From Actinobacteria bacterium OK074 (lineage in GTDB: Bacteria; Actinomycetota; Actinomycetes; Streptomycetales; Streptomycetaceae): 64,000 nucleotides of DNA. The translations under genes were made by a program, and so were the position numbers. Positions 63,763-64,000 of this stretch are shown here, piece after piece. The notes beneath the pieces were generated by a model. The model did not search any database, was not told the DNA's origin, and saw only the letters and a list, made by a program, of their open reading frames with translations. Every line of letters begins with the position of its first letter. Position 1 is the stretch's first letter. The stretch is taken from assembly GCA_001298575.1 (NCBI GenBank), contig LJCV01000088.1, positions 26,610 to 90,609 of the forward strand. Reading direction: 5' to 3'.

Positions 63763-64000
<238 letters not shown>

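Overview
The window is high-GC actinobacterial DNA, almost certainly Streptomyces. Reasons: strong third-codon-position G/C bias, many GTG starts and ATGA/GTGA start-stop overlaps, a SARP regulator with a TTA (bldA-type) codon, an ergothioneine operon, an S-adenosyl-methyltransferase of the DUF574 type, and an RmdA-like c-di-GMP protein beside an SCO0930-type lipoprotein. From memory and unverified, the order egtABCD ... sdhBAC-lysR ... rmdA ... lipoprotein ... proline-rich secreted protein matches a S. coelicolor chromosome-arm block, so roughly 30.4-64 kb looks like conserved Streptomyces backbone.

Layout. 1-5.1 kb: a fully coupled five-gene cassette (thioester-reductase-like SDR, membrane protein, O-acetylhomoserine sulfhydrylase-like PLP enzyme, gamma-glutamyl hydrolase-like amidotransferase, MetX), probably the end of a biosynthetic locus. 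5.1-7.2 kb: pirin and an L,D-transpeptidase lipoprotein. 7.3-15.2 kb: a one-carbon/sarcosine operon glyA-soxB-soxD-soxA-soxG-purU with a divergent GntR regulator. 15.3-16 kb: a decayed GntR gene. 16.2-29.2 kb: a cryptic biosynthetic cluster. 29.4-40.4 kb: MarR pair, TetR-SDR pair, PepSY membrane protein, deformylase, flavin disulfide reductase, thioredoxin, LacI, an OB-fold protein, flotillin and a PemK-like toxin. 40.7-45.1 kb: egtABCD. 45.2-54.5 kb: dodecin, FAD oxidase, NCS1 permease, binding protein, orphan proteasome beta subunit, LLM oxidoreductase and an ornithine-lipid type acyltransferase pair. 54.7-62.1 kb: sdhCAB, LysR, c-di-GMP protein and methyltransferase. The end holds a lipoprotein and a secreted proline-rich gene that runs into 40 consecutive C residues at the window edge.

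The most interesting part is the 16.2-29.2 kb cluster. Its minus-strand operon opens with an 18-codon ORF that has a good ribosome binding site. A 13-bp hairpin follows directly after it, and upstream lie two CACGTG-centred direct repeats exactly 22 bp apart. Behind it come a TPR-like protein of unknown function, an MFS exporter, a BacA-like (prephenate decarboxylase-type) protein, a beta-hydroxyacid-type dehydrogenase, a Pol-beta-fold nucleotidyltransferase, a cupin and a binuclear-metal amidohydrolase. On the plus side are a SARP activator, a P450 with a degenerate oxygen-activation motif, a 3Fe-4S type ferredoxin and a MalY-type PLP enzyme. Two readings fit: a bacilysin-like prephenate-derived amino acid pathway, or a peptide-derived pathway whose precursor is the 18-residue peptide. 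No NRPS, PKS, lanthipeptide, YcaO or ATP-grasp enzyme is present.

No tRNA, rRNA, CRISPR array, IS element or integrase was recognised.
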